64,000 nt of DNA, taken from the NCBI RefSeq assembly GCF_027497195.1, contig NZ_CP114905.1, positions 5,033,001 through 5,097,000 on the forward strand, read 5' to 3'. This document shows, piece after piece, positions 18,168 through 27,635 of the stretch (position 1 is the first letter of the stretch; each line of letters begins with the position of its first letter). This DNA comes from Streptomyces sp. WMMC500. Its GTDB lineage: Bacteria; Actinomycetota; Actinomycetes; Streptomycetales; Streptomycetaceae. The notes beneath the pieces were generated by a model, which was given only the letters and a program-made list of their open reading frames with translations, was not told where the DNA came from and ran no database searches. Made by a program: the position numbers and the translations under genes.

Positions 18168-20123
18168 TCAGTCCTCCGAGGCCGCGGACGGCAGCTTGGC
18201 CTGGATGAGGTCCATGACCGTGGTGTCCGTCAGCGTCGTGACGTCGCCCATCTCGCGGTTCTCGGCGACGTCCCGCAGCAGCCTGCGCATGATCTTGCCG
18301 GAACGGGTCTTGGGCAGCTCCGCGACCGGCAGGATCCGCTTGGGCTTGGCGATCGGGCCCAGGGCCTTCGCCACGTGCGCCCGCAGCTCCTCCACCAGGC
18401 CGTCAGCCTCCTCCGCGCCTCCGCGCAGGATCACGAAGGCGCAGATGGCCTGCGTGGTCTGCGGGTCGGTGGCGCCGACGACCGCGGCCTCGGCGACCTT
18501 GGGGTGCGAGACGAGGGCCGACTCCACCTCGGTGGTGGAGATGTTGTGCCCGGAGACGAGCATGACGTCGTCGACCCGGCCCAGCAGCCAGATGTCGCCG
18601 TCGTCGTCCTTCTTGGCGCCGTCACCCGCGAAGTACCGGCCCTCGAAGCGGGACCAGTACGTGTCCTTGTAGCGCTGGTCGTCGCCCCAGATGGTGCGCA
18701 GCATCGACGGCCACGGCTCGGTGAGCACCAGATAGCCGCCCGACCCGTTCGGCACCTCGCGCGCCTCGTCGTCCACGACGGTGGCCGCGATGCCGGGCAG
18801 CGGCACCTGCGCCGAGCCGGGCTTGGTGCTCGTCACGCCGGGCAGCGGGCTGATCATGATGCCGCCCGTCTCGGTCTGCCACCACGTGTCCACCACCGGC
18901 GTACGGCCGGCGCCGATGTGGTCCCGGTACCAGATCCACGCCTCGGGGTTGATCGGCTCGCCCACCGAGCCGAGCAGCCTCAGGCTGCTCAGGTCGAACT
19001 TGGCGGGGATCGAGTCGCCCCACTTCATGCAGGCGCGGATCGCGGTGGGGGCGGTGTAGAAGATCGAGACCTTGTACTTCTGGACGATCTCCCACCAGCG
19101 GCCCTGGTGCGGGGTGTCGGGCGTGCCCTCGTAGAGCACCTGGGTGGCGCCGTTGGAGAGCGGGCCGTACACGATGTACGAGTGGCCGGTGACCCAGCCG
19201 ACGTCGGCGGTGCACCAGAACACGTCGGTCTCGGGCTTGAGGTCGAACACGGCGTGGTGGGTGTAGGAGACCTGGGTGAGATAGCCGCCGGTGGTGTGCA
19301 GGATGCCCTTCGGCTTACCCGTCGTGCCCGAGGTGTAGAGGATGAAGAGCGGGTGCTCCGCGGGGAACGCCTCGGGGGTGTGCGTCTCCTCCTGCCGGTC
19401 GACGACGTCGTGCCACCACACGTCGCGGCCCTCGGTCCAGGCCACCTCCTGCCCCGTACGGCGCACCACGAGGACGTTGCGCACCTGGTCCGTACGCCCC
19501 ACCGCGTCGTCCACCGCGGGCTTCAGCGCGGACGGCTTGCCCCGCCGGTAGCCGCCGTCGGCGGTGATGACCACGCGCGCGTCCGCGTCGGCGATCCGGG
19601 TGGCGAGCGCGTCGGCGGAGAAGCCGCCGAAGACCACCGAATGGGGGGCGCCGATGCGGGCGCAGGCCAGCATGGCGACGACCGTCTCGGGGATCATCGG
19701 CATGTAGATGGCGACGCGGTCGCCGGTCTGCACGCCCAGCTCCACGAGCGCGTTGGCCGCCTTGGCGACGTCCCGTTGCAACTCGGCGTAGGTGATCGTG
19801 CGGGAGTCGCCGGGCTCGCCCTCGAAGTGGACGGCGACGCGGTCGCCGAGGCCGGCCTCGACGTGCCGGTCCACGCAGTTGTACGCCACGTTGAGCGAAC
19901 CGTCCTCGAACCACTTCGCGAACGGCGGGTTCGACCAGTCGAGCGTCTTGGTGGGCTCGGTGGCCCAACTGAGCCTCCGGGCCTGCTCCGCCCAGAAGCC
20001 CAGCCGGTCCGCACGTGCCTGCTCGTACGCCTCCGCCGTGACGTTCGCGTGCGCGGCCAGCTCGGCTGGCGGCTCGAACCGGCGCTCCTCCTTGAGCAGG
20101 TTGGCCAGGCTTTCGTTGCTCAC
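18168..20123 (-). CDS. acs: Acetyl-coenzyme A synthetase
   Basis: 651 residues, the usual length. The enzyme adenylates acetate and transfers it to CoA. The P-loop-like motif [11 protein letters not shown] (about residue 265), the acetate-pocket TWWQTETGG, the hinge region [11 protein letters not shown] and the C-terminal [11 protein letters not shown] with the lysine that is acetylated to switch the enzyme off are all present. The start is a GTG with AAGGGAG 6-7 nt upstream. It stands alone on the minus strand. Confidence 0.97.
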   Translation of the reverse strand: MSNESLANLLKEERRFEPPAELAAHANVTAEAYEQARADRLGFWAEQARRLSWATEPTKTLDWSNPPFAKWFEDGSLNVAYNCVDRHVEAGLGDRVAVHFEGEPGDSRTITYAELQRDVAKAANALVELGVQTGDRVAIYMPMIPETVVAMLACARIGAPHSVVFGGFSADALATRIADADARVVITADGGYRRGKPSALKPAVDDAVGRTDQVRNVLVVRRTGQEVAWTEGRDVWWHDVVDRQEETHTPEAFPAEHPLFILYTSGTTGKPKGILHTTGGYLTQVSYTHHAVFDLKPETDVFWCTADVGWVTGHSYIVYGPLSNGATQVLYEGTPDTPHQGRWWEIVQKYKVSIFYTAPTAIRACMKWGDSIPAKFDLSSLRLLGSVGEPINPEAWIWYRDHIGAGRTPVVDTWWQTETGGIMISPLPGVTSTKPGSAQVPLPGIAATVVDDEAREVPNGSGGYLVLTEPWPSMLRTIWGDDQRYKDTYWSRFEGRYFAGDGAKKDDDGDIWLLGRVDDVMLVSGHNISTTEVESALVSHPKVAEAAVVGATDPQTTQAICAFVILRGGAEEADGLVEELRAHVAKALGPIAKPKRILPVAELPKTRSGKIMRRLLRDVAENREMGDVTTLTDTTVMDLIQAKLPSAASED

Positions 20124-20256
20124 GACATCTCCCTTTCCAGGATGTCCGCCTCAGTCCCGGGCCTAGCTCATCAGTCGCGGGGAGGGCGTGACAAGGGCCT
20201 GGGGATAAAATGGTTTAGACCTGTGGGCGGCCGAAGGCGCCGTGTGCTATCGGACA

Positions 20257-22791
20257 TCACGCCGGAGCTGACCGCTTCCGCCGGCCTGCGGGCCCGGGGC
20301 GTACGGCGTCGAAGTCGCCCTGCGCTCCCAGCACATAAGCCTGCGCCTCACCGACGTGGAAGTACATGCCGTGCAGGCTCAGCGTGCCGTCAGCCAGCCG
20401 GCGGCGTACACACGGGTGCCGGCGCAGATGGTCCAACTGCTGCGCGACGTTGGCGAGGCTCACCCGCTCGGCGTCGTCCGCGTACGGCCGGCAGGCGATC
20501 CGGGGGCCGCCGGCCTGCGCCCGCGCCAGGCTCGGCAGCCCGTGCCGCAGCCAGCGCCGCAGCGGAGTGGGCGGCCCGCCGGCGGGCCCGGCGTCCCGGT
20601 GCGCTGCCTCCTCGTCGAGCAGCGCCTGCACGGCGCCGCAGCCGGAGTGCCCGCACACCGTGATCGACTCGACCTTCAGCACCTCGACGGCGAACTCGAT
20701 GGCCGCCGCGACGGAGTCGTCGGGCAGGGCGGCGTCGGCCAGGGCGGCGTCGGCGGCACCGTCCCGGTCGGCACCGGTCCCGCCGTCGGCGCCGCCGCCC
20801 GCGTCCGTGCCGTCGCCGGTTCCGTCCGGCAGCGGCACCAGGTTTCCCACGTTCCGTACCGTGAACAGATCGCCCGGCCCGCTCGACGTGATCATGCTCG
20901 TGACCACCCGGGAGTCCGCGCACGTGAGAAAGAGCTGGGTCGGCCGCTGCCCCTCGCGGGCCAGCCGCGCCAGCTCGTCGCGCACCCGCGGCGCCGTGTT
21001 GCGCTGGAAGTTGCTGATCCCGCTGAGCAGCCGGTGCGCCGGGCCGTGCCGCTCCGGGGCCGGGACGCAGCAGTGGTTGCGCCACGGCGTCCAGGGGTGG
21101 CAGTGGTGCGCGGTGGCCGGCTCGGCGATGCGCAGGCCCGCGGCGGTGGTCAGCTCCGCGACGCCGCCGTGCGCGGCCTGCGCCTTGCGCCATTCCTGCA
21201 GCGTCTCGTACGCGGCGTGGTCCATGAAGGAGCCGGTCAGCTCCACCTGCGCCGTCGCGTCGGGCGGCACCTGCGCGAGCGCCCGGCTCAGCCGCGGGAC
21301 GGCAAGGAACGTGAGCTGGCCGTGCACCTGCACGTGGTACGTGTCCCCCGCCGGGCCCCGGCCCTCGCCGTCCGCGCCCGGGGCCGCACCCCGGGCGGCG
21401 GCCCCGTCGCGCCGCTCCAGCGTCACCCGCGTACGGGACAGCCGGTGCAGCGACACTGCCACCGCCACCGCGATCCCCACGGCGACGCCCTCGAGCACGC
21501 CCAGCACCACGACGCCGGCCACGGTCGCCGCGTAGACGAGGATCTCGCGGTGCCGCCGCACCGACCGCACGTGGCTGATCTTCACCATCTGGATGCCGAC
21601 CACCATCACCAGCGCCCCCAGCGCCGCCAGCGGGATCAGCTCCAGCATCCCCACCAGGAGCAGCGACGCCAGCACCAACCACACGCCGTGCAGCACGGCG
21701 GACCGGCGGCTGACCGCCCCCGCCGCGACGTTCGCCGAGCTGCGCACCGCGACCCCGGTGACCGGCAGCCCGCCGAGCAGGCCGGCGACGAAGTTGCCGG
21801 CACCCTGCGCACGCAGCTCCCGGTCGAGGTCGGCCCGCGGCAGGGGCCGCTCGTCGCCGCGCGCCGCCGCCAGCTTGTCGACCGCCACCGCGGACAACAG
21901 CGACTCCACGCTGGCTACGAGCGTGATCGTCAGTACCGCGGCGGCCAGCCCCAGCGCCGGCCCGTCCGGCATCCCCGCGAGGGCGTGGCTGCTCCAGGAC
22001 GGCAGGTCGACGCGCGGCAGCCGCAGCCCGGTGAAGGAGGCGAAGCCGGTCGCGAGCACGATGGCGGCCAGCGCCCCCGGTACGTACCGGAGGGGACCCG
22101 TGCCCCGCCCGCGCAGCCACGGCCAGCCGAGCAGCACGACGACGACGACGGCGCTCACGGACACGGCACCGAGGTGCAGGTCGGCCAACTGGCCGGGCAG
22201 CGCCAGGGTGTTGTCGACCGGTGAGCTCTGCGGGCTGCCGCCGAGGACGACGTGCAACTGGGCCAGCGCGATGGTCGCGCCGATGCCGGCGAGCATGCCG
22301 TGCACGATGGCCGGGCTGACGGCCAGCGCGGCCCGGGCCACCTTGATCGAGCCGAGCGCGAGCTGGGCGAGCCCCGCGAGGGCGGTGATGGCGCAGGTGG
22401 TGCGCCAGCCGTACTGCTGGATGAGGTCGGCGGTGACCACGGTCAGCCCGGCGGCCGGTCCGCTGACCTGCAGCGGTGCCCCGCTGATGAGGCCGACGAC
22501 GATGCCGCCGACGGCCGCGGAGAGCAGCCCTGCCTGCAGCGGGGCGCCGGTCGCGAGCGCGATGCCGAGGGAGAGCGGCATGGCGATGAGGAAGACGGTC
22601 ACGGAGGCGGAGAGATCCGCGGCGAAGGGCCGCCTGGCGGCGGTGCGCTCCGCGGGCTTCGCGGGGCCGGGGTCTGCCGTCTGTTCCGGGAGGGTTTCCG
22701 GGCTGGGGCCGGGGTCGTGTTCCGGGTGGTCCGGGTCCTTCGCGCGCTCGGCGGAAGGGCTTCCCAGGGGCGTCGGGCGTCCTGCGGGCAT
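20257..22791 (-). CDS. SulP-family anion transporter fused to beta-carbonic anhydrase
   Basis: 844 residues from the ATG at 22791, chosen for the GAGGAGA ribosome site. Order: Pro/Glu-rich N-terminus (1-55), a SulP membrane domain of ~10-12 helices (to ~440), a STAS-like stretch, then a beta-carbonic anhydrase from about 570. The anhydrase zinc ligands are visible in CADSR (about residue 622) and in GHSGC. An Ala/Asp/Gly-rich insert interrupts the anhydrase. The architecture recalls M. tuberculosis Rv3273. Bicarbonate uptake coupled to CO2 hydration is the natural inference; sulfate cannot be excluded. Confidence 0.93.
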   Translation of the reverse strand: MPAGRPTPLGSPSAERAKDPDHPEHDPGPSPETLPEQTADPGPAKPAERTAARRPFAADLSASVTVFLIAMPLSLGIALATGAPLQAGLLSAAVGGIVVGLISGAPLQVSGPAAGLTVVTADLIQQYGWRTTCAITALAGLAQLALGSIKVARAALAVSPAIVHGMLAGIGATIALAQLHVVLGGSPQSSPVDNTLALPGQLADLHLGAVSVSAVVVVVLLGWPWLRGRGTGPLRYVPGALAAIVLATGFASFTGLRLPRVDLPSWSSHALAGMPDGPALGLAAAVLTITLVASVESLLSAVAVDKLAAARGDERPLPRADLDRELRAQGAGNFVAGLLGGLPVTGVAVRSSANVAAGAVSRRSAVLHGVWLVLASLLLVGMLELIPLAALGALVMVVGIQMVKISHVRSVRRHREILVYAATVAGVVVLGVLEGVAVGIAVAVAVSLHRLSRTRVTLERRDGAAARGAAPGADGEGRGPAGDTYHVQVHGQLTFLAVPRLSRALAQVPPDATAQVELTGSFMDHAAYETLQEWRKAQAAHGGVAELTTAAGLRIAEPATAHHCHPWTPWRNHCCVPAPERHGPAHRLLSGISNFQRNTAPRVRDELARLAREGQRPTQLFLTCADSRVVTSMITSSGPGDLFTVRNVGNLVPLPDGTGDGTDAGGGADGGTGADRDGAADAALADAALPDDSVAAAIEFAVEVLKVESITVCGHSGCGAVQALLDEEAAHRDAGPAGGPPTPLRRWLRHGLPSLARAQAGGPRIACRPYADDAERVSLANVAQQLDHLRRHPCVRRRLADGTLSLHGMYFHVGEAQAYVLGAQGDFDAVRPGPAGRRKRSAPA

Positions 22792-23085
22792 GTGGCGTCT
22801 CCTCGGTGCGGAGGGGGCGTCTTGCAGCACGGGCACACGGGTTACGTCACTCAGTGTGACGGTACGGTGACCCTCAAGGGTGAGTAAATGAATCGTAATG
22901 CCACGTAAAGAGTGAGCGAAGCGTTTTGCGCCGGTCGGCCCACTTCTCCCATCCATCGAGTGAATACGGAGAGATAATCTGAATTCCCGGTTATCCCTCT
23001 TTCCGAGCGTGCGGCGAGAAATCGCGCGTGCATTCGGCTATTCGAGTCGGCACGTCCCTTGCGGCGTCGGGAAGAGGTGGGAGCT

Positions 23086-24405
23086 TTGTTCGGAACATGG
23101 CGGGCGACCGTGGGAATCTGCGGCGTCCTCGCACTGGGGGGTGTGACGGTCGCAAGCTGTTCCCCCGGGACGGGCCCCGACGGCGATACAGGGCGTTCGG
23201 ATAACGGCCGCACGGCCGACGACGCCGGCAAGGGCCGGCCGATGAAGCTCATCGGGGACGGCTCCACGGCCTACACCGGCCCCCAGCCCAACCAGCCCAC
23301 GATCAGCCGGATGACGGCCGGCGCCAGGCCGCCGCAGTTCGTCGTCTTCTCCTGGGACGGCGCCGGCGAGGACGGCCAGCGGCTCTTCTCCCACTTCCGC
23401 AAGGTGGCCCGGGAGAACGACGCGGCCATGACCTACTTCCTGAGCGGCGTCTATGTCCTGCCCCGGGGCAAGCGCATGGAGTACGCACCCCCCGGCCACC
23501 CCCGCGGCGCCTCCGACATCGGCTACCTGGACGAGGAGGAGGTCGGCGCCACCCTGCAGCAGGTACGCGGCGCCTGGCTGGAGGGCAGCGAGATCGGCAC
23601 CCACTTCAACGGCCACTTCTGCGGCCGTACGGGCGTCGCGAGCTGGTCGAAGGAGGACTGGAAGAGCGAGATCGCGCAGGCCAAGCAGTTCGTGCAGCAC
23701 TGGAAGACGAACACCGGCCGGAAGAAGGCGGATCCGCTTCCCTTCGACTACGACAAGGAGCTGGTCGGCGGTCGCGCCCCCTGCCTGGAGGGGCAGAAGA
23801 ACCTCATGAAGGCCGCGAAGGAGATGGGTTTCCGCTATGACACCAGCGGTGTCAGCAGTCAGGTGTGGCCCGAGAAGAAGGAGGGCATCTGGGATCTGTC
23901 GCTGCAGGAGGTCCCGTTCCCCGGCCGCTCCTTCGAAGTCGTGAGCATGGACTACAACTTCATGGCCAACCAGTCGGGCACCGCCTATGCGCCCCCCGCC
24001 CAGCACGCGGCCTACGAACGGCAGATGCGCGAGGGACTACTGGCGGGTTTCGAGCGCGCGTACACGACCAACCGCGCGCCCCTCGTCATCGGAAACCACT
24101 TCGAGAGCTGGAACGGCGGCGCGTACATGCGCGCCGTAGAGGACACCATCAAGACCGTCTGCCCCAAGAAGGACGTGCACTGCGTCTCCTTCCGGCAGTT
24201 GGTGGACTGGCTGGACGCCCAGGACCCGGCGGCGCTCGCGAAGCTGCGCACGCTGGACGTGGGCGAGCGGCCGGCGAAGGGCTGGGAGAAGTTCCTGGCG
24301 GAGACGGCGAAGCGGGGGAGCGCCAAGCGCGCCGGTGGGCCGGTGAAGGCCGAGCGGAAGGACCACGCCGGCACCGCGAACGCCAGGCAGCCTCAGGCGG
24401 GCTGA
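23086..24405 (+). CDS. Secreted lipoprotein with polysaccharide-deacetylase-like fold
   Basis: 439 residues from a TTG at 23086; GAAGAGG about 8 nt upstream and the resulting signal peptide support it, though in-frame GTG (23077) and TTG (23059) exist. A hydrophobic segment ends in the lipobox VASC with Cys25 as lipid site. The NodB-like domain begins at QFVVFSWDGAGED and has H-x3-H in THFNGHF, the metal site of carbohydrate esterases. The first acidic pair is unusual (WDG instead of FDD), so activity is uncertain. It would sit outside the membrane. It overlaps the convergent ATPase gene by 13 bp. Confidence 0.8.
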   Translation: MFGTWRATVGICGVLALGGVTVASCSPGTGPDGDTGRSDNGRTADDAGKGRPMKLIGDGSTAYTGPQPNQPTISRMTAGARPPQFVVFSWDGAGEDGQRLFSHFRKVARENDAAMTYFLSGVYVLPRGKRMEYAPPGHPRGASDIGYLDEEEVGATLQQVRGAWLEGSEIGTHFNGHFCGRTGVASWSKEDWKSEIAQAKQFVQHWKTNTGRKKADPLPFDYDKELVGGRAPCLEGQKNLMKAAKEMGFRYDTSGVSSQVWPEKKEGIWDLSLQEVPFPGRSFEVVSMDYNFMANQSGTAYAPPAQHAAYERQMREGLLAGFERAYTTNRAPLVIGNHFESWNGGAYMRAVEDTIKTVCPKKDVHCVSFRQLVDWLDAQDPAALAKLRTLDVGERPAKGWEKFLAETAKRGSAKRAGGPVKAERKDHAGTANARQPQAG

Positions 24406-25415
24406 GGGGCGGCGGCCGTGCCCCGCGCGACCGGCCGGGGCTCCGGCGGCGCGGTCTCGCCCAGGACGAAGCCGGGGTCGATCTGGTCCGTCAGGTCGGC
24501 TCCGGTCTTCGCGTTGCCCCAGCTCTCGGCGTTCCTGCGGTGGAAGTGCACCATCTGGGCGGTGTAACGGGCCCAGTCACGCCGCTCGTACGACGCGTCC
24601 ACGGCCCCGTACAACTCCCGCAACACCTGCGCGGCAGGCTCCTCCAGCGTCGCGAACGCCGGCGGGCGGCCCTTCTCCATCGACCGCACCCAGGCGGAGT
24701 GCGGGAACGCGGCGAGCAGGTCGGGGCCCACCTCCGTGTGCAGGAACTCCAGGTCCTCCGGGCTCTCCACCTTGTTGCCGACGACGCGCAGCGCGATGTC
24801 GAAGTCGCGCGCGTACTCCTTGTACTGGCGGTAGACGGCGACGCCCTTGCGGGTGGGCTCGGCGACGAGGAAGGTCATGTCGAAGCGGGTGAACATCCCG
24901 GAGGCGAAGGAGTCGCTGCCCGCCGTCATGTCGGCGACGACGTACTCCTCACGCCCGTCGACCAGGTGGTTGAGGCACAACTCCACCGCGCCGGTCTTGG
25001 AGTGGTAGCAGGCGACGCCGAGGTCGGCCTCGGTGAACGGGCCGGTGACCATGAGGCGTACGGAGCCGGTGTCCAGCCGCACGGGGCGGGCGCATGCGGC
25101 GTACACCGGATTGTCCCCGGTGACCGTGAGCAGGCGGGAACCGGTGCCGGGGGGCGTCGTCTTGATCATGTCGGCCGCGTCCGCGATCCGCGGGTTGTCG
25201 CCGCGCAGGTGCTCCTTGATCAGCGGGAGATGCGCGCCCATGGCGGGCAGCCGGGCGGCCTCCTCCTCGTCGAGCCCGAGTGCCGCCCCCAGGTGCTGGT
25301 TGATGTCCGCGTCGATGGCCAGCACGGGTCGACCGGTGGCGGCGAGGTGCCGGACGAAGAGGGACGACAGGGTGGTCTTGCCGCTGCCGCCCTTTCCCAC
25401 GAAAGCGATCTTCAT
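24393..25415 (-). CDS. CooC/MinD-like ATPase (deviant Walker A)
   Basis: 340 residues. The N-terminal GKGGSGKTT is the deviant Walker A of the SIMIBI ATPases (ParA, MinD, NifH, CooC); ADMTAGSDSF gives the switch region. A CooC-like build with a long helical tail suggests a maturation or localisation ATPase rather than plasmid partition, and no parB or parS-like element is near. It is divergent from the Fic-like gene with an 86-bp gap. The partner is unknown. Confidence 0.82.
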   Translation of the reverse strand: MKIAFVGKGGSGKTTLSSLFVRHLAATGRPVLAIDADINQHLGAALGLDEEEAARLPAMGAHLPLIKEHLRGDNPRIADAADMIKTTPPGTGSRLLTVTGDNPVYAACARPVRLDTGSVRLMVTGPFTEADLGVACYHSKTGAVELCLNHLVDGREEYVVADMTAGSDSFASGMFTRFDMTFLVAEPTRKGVAVYRQYKEYARDFDIALRVVGNKVESPEDLEFLHTEVGPDLLAAFPHSAWVRSMEKGRPPAFATLEEPAAQVLRELYGAVDASYERRDWARYTAQMVHFHRRNAESWGNAKTGADLTDQIDPGFVLGETAPPEPRPVARGTAAAPQPA

Positions 25416-25501
25416 GTTCAGAAACGGTAGCGGGATCTTGCGTCGCGGTCAGCGAAAGGGCTGGACAAGTCCACCCCATCGGGTTGCGTAGTCTCGTACG
25501 C

Positions 25502-26362
25502 ATGACAAGCGTGACCGACCCGCTGGCGGCCCTGAGCACCCTCCCCGGAGTGGAGGAGGCGGTGTCCTCTGTAAGGAGGGCGGTTGATCGCGTGTACGGG
25601 CACCGGGTGATGCGGCGGCGCAGCAACGAGGTGTCGGCGGAGGCGGCGCTGCGGGGCGCGCGGGCGTCGGCGGCGCTGTCGGGGGCGGACTGGGCGCTGG
25701 AAGAGGTACGGCGGCGCAGCGACTTCTCCGGCGCGGGGGAGCCGCGGACGGTGGGTGGGGCGCTGCGGGTGAACGCGGAGGCGGGGCAACTGCTGAGCAT
25801 CTGGCGGCAGTCGCCGATGCGGGTGCTGGCGCGGCTGCACGTGATGGCGTCGGGGGGTGCTGGGGCGGAGAGTGCCCTCGCGGCCGCCGCGGGGGACCCC
25901 GGCGACGGGGTCGGTCGGCCGCGGCTGGCAGGCGAGAGCGTCACGGAGCCGGGTGCAGCGCTGCCGGAGCCGCTGCCGGACGCCGACGAGACGGCGGCGC
26001 GGCTGGACGCGCTGGCGGCCCTGGTGGTCGCGGGCTCGTCCGCGCCGGCGCTGGTCATGGCCGCGGTGGTGCACGGCGAGTTGCTGACGCTGCGGCCGTT
26101 CCATACCGGCAACGGGCTGGTCGCGCGGGCCGCCGAGCGGATCGTGCTCGTCGGTAGCGGGCTGGACCCGAAGGCGGTCTGCCCGGCCGAGGTGGGGCAC
26201 GCGGAGCAGGGGCGCGGGGCGTACGAGACGGCGCTCGCGGGCTACGCGAGCGGGACGCCGGAGGGCGTCGGGGGATGGATCGCGCACTGCGGCAGGGCGG
26301 TTGAACTGGGGGCGCGCGAGAGCACGGCGGTGTGCGAGGCGCTGCAGCGCGGGGCGGCGTAG
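25502..26362 (+). CDS. Fic-domain-like protein with degenerate active site
   Basis: 286 residues from the ATG at 25502. An all-helical protein in which residues 198-209 read RPFHTGNGLVAR, matching the Fic core HPFx(D/E)GNGRxxR except that the catalytic His is Arg and the metal-binding acidic residue is Thr. The anion-binding GNG is intact. AMP transfer by the canonical mechanism therefore looks impossible; a binding or regulatory role is inferred. A Gly/Ala-rich insert occupies about residues 117-165. It is divergent from the CooC-like ATPase gene. Confidence 0.8.
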   Translation: MTSVTDPLAALSTLPGVEEAVSSVRRAVDRVYGHRVMRRRSNEVSAEAALRGARASAALSGADWALEEVRRRSDFSGAGEPRTVGGALRVNAEAGQLLSIWRQSPMRVLARLHVMASGGAGAESALAAAAGDPGDGVGRPRLAGESVTEPGAALPEPLPDADETAARLDALAALVVAGSSAPALVMAAVVHGELLTLRPFHTGNGLVARAAERIVLVGSGLDPKAVCPAEVGHAEQGRGAYETALAGYASGTPEGVGGWIAHCGRAVELGARESTAVCEALQRGAA

Positions 26363-26804
26363 CCACGCGCGGGACGTGCGCCGGGGCCGCCCGGCTCGTA
26401 CGGCCTGCTGGGCGCGATGTGCGCTGGACGCAGGGGTGCGGCTGGACACAGAGGTGCGGCGGCGCCCGGGGGCGCCGCCGCCATCTCATGTCCGCCGGGG
26501 TACCAGTGCGTGCAGAATTCTTTGCCCATCAGGCCCGGCACCCGTCCGTTGCCTGGTGTGGCGGTCCCTATTCGAGGGATCGGCGTCGCGTGGGTTCCCG
26601 ACTTCCATGTGCGGTCCGCGGGGCCGTGGTTGCTGGGGATCCTCCTCGGATGCCCTGGTCTCGCGGGCCGTAATTCCTTTGTACTCCTGTCCGCGGGGAG
26701 AGGGAAGCCCAGCGCGTAGATATTTACTTTCACCTGCAAATGCTAGCGAAGGTTAATTATCGGGCGAAACGGAAAGTCTGCAGGTCGGGGCCGGATGCGG
26801 GCCC
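26363..26804. other. Intergenic region between Fic-like and HAD genes
   Basis: About 440 bp between convergent genes, with no supported gene. It holds an 18-bp imperfect tandem duplication (26423-26440 and 26441-26458), the hairpin listed at 26456-26481, and a relatively AT-rich patch around 26715-26765, unusual for this genome. Open frames here lack start signals and recognisable products. Confidence 0.6.
26456..26481. terminator. 11-bp hairpin, likely bidirectional terminator
   Basis: Arms 26456-26466 (GCGGCGGCGCC) and 26471-26481 are perfectly complementary with a CGGG loop, about 95 bp past the Fic-like stop and between convergent genes. Confidence 0.65.
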
Positions 26805-27635
26805 TCAGGCCGCCTGGAGGCGGCGGCGGTACGCGTACCAGACCACCCCGGCCGCGGTCGCCGCCGCCAGCCCCGCGGCGGCCGCGGCGAGCACCGGCCG
26901 GGAGGGCAGCGAGAACTGCGGCAGCCGCTGCTTCAGCCGTACGGGACGGGCGAACGACAGCACCGGCCAGTCGCGCTGCTCCGCCTCACGGCGCAGCGCC
27001 CGGTCGGGGTTGACCGCATAAGGGTGGCCGACGGTCTCCAGGAGGGGCACGTCCGTGATCGAGTCGCTGTACGCGTACGAGCGCACCAGGTCGTACCCCT
27101 CGGCCGTGGCCAGCTCCCGTACGGCCTCCGCTTTGGCGGGCCCGTAGGCGTAGTAGTCGATCTCGCCGGTGTAGCGGCCGTCCTCGACGACCATCCGGGT
27201 GGCGATCGTGCGGTCCGCGCCGAGCAGTTCCCCGATGGGCTCGACGACCTCGGCGCCCGAGCTGCTGACGATGACGACGTCGCGGCCGGCGAGATGGTGG
27301 TCCTCGATGAGGGACGCGGCCTCGTCGTAGATGATCGGGTCGATGAGGTCGTGGAGGGTCTCGGCCACGATGTCGCTCACGTGGGCCACGTTCCAGCCGC
27401 GGCAGAGGTTGGAGAGGTAGGCGCGCATGCGCTCGGTCTGCTCGTGGTCGGCGCCGCCCAGGAGGTAGATGAACTGCGAGTAGGCGGATCGGAGTACGGC
27501 CCTCCGGTTCATCAGCCCACCGTGGTAGAACGGCCGGCTGAAGGCCAGCGTGCTCGACTTCGCAATGACCGTCTTGTCCAGATCGAAGAAGGCGGCCGTC
27601 CTGGGCAACGAGTGGTTTTCCACGAGTGCGAGCAT
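26805..27635 (-). CDS. HAD-IB family phosphatase with C-terminal membrane anchor
   Basis: 276 residues. HAD motifs are complete: FFDLDKTV (nucleophile Asp), VSSSGAE, the Lys in YGPAKAEA, and YSDSITDVP. The family includes phosphoserine phosphatase-like and lipid-phosphate enzymes. A hydrophobic stretch near residues 248-268 (Ala/Val-rich, followed by YAYRRR) suggests a C-terminal membrane anchor. The gene sits beside the Tad/ssd locus as in other streptomycetes. The substrate is unknown. The ribosome site is weak. Confidence 0.88.
   Translation of the reverse strand: MLALVENHSLPRTAAFFDLDKTVIAKSSTLAFSRPFYHGGLMNRRAVLRSAYSQFIYLLGGADHEQTERMRAYLSNLCRGWNVAHVSDIVAETLHDLIDPIIYDEAASLIEDHHLAGRDVVIVSSSGAEVVEPIGELLGADRTIATRMVVEDGRYTGEIDYYAYGPAKAEAVRELATAEGYDLVRSYAYSDSITDVPLLETVGHPYAVNPDRALRREAEQRDWPVLSFARPVRLKQRLPQFSLPSRPVLAAAAAGLAAATAAGVVWYAYRRRLQAA

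Noticed and set aside
23059..23085. Longer start for the secreted lipoprotein
   Set aside because: It would add charged residues (RRREE) directly before the signal peptide, and the ribosome site fits the TTG at 23086 better; it is kept as an alternative only.
24393..25415. ParA-type ATPase as a sign of a partition locus or plasmid
   Set aside because: No parB-like gene or parS-like inverted repeats are adjacent; the sequence is closer to CooC.
26242..26739. 165-residue minus-strand frame behind the Fic-like gene, including a short MGKEFCTHWYPGG part
   Set aside because: It overlaps the 3' end of the Fic-like gene, has no ribosome site and contains the terminator hairpin at 26456-26481.
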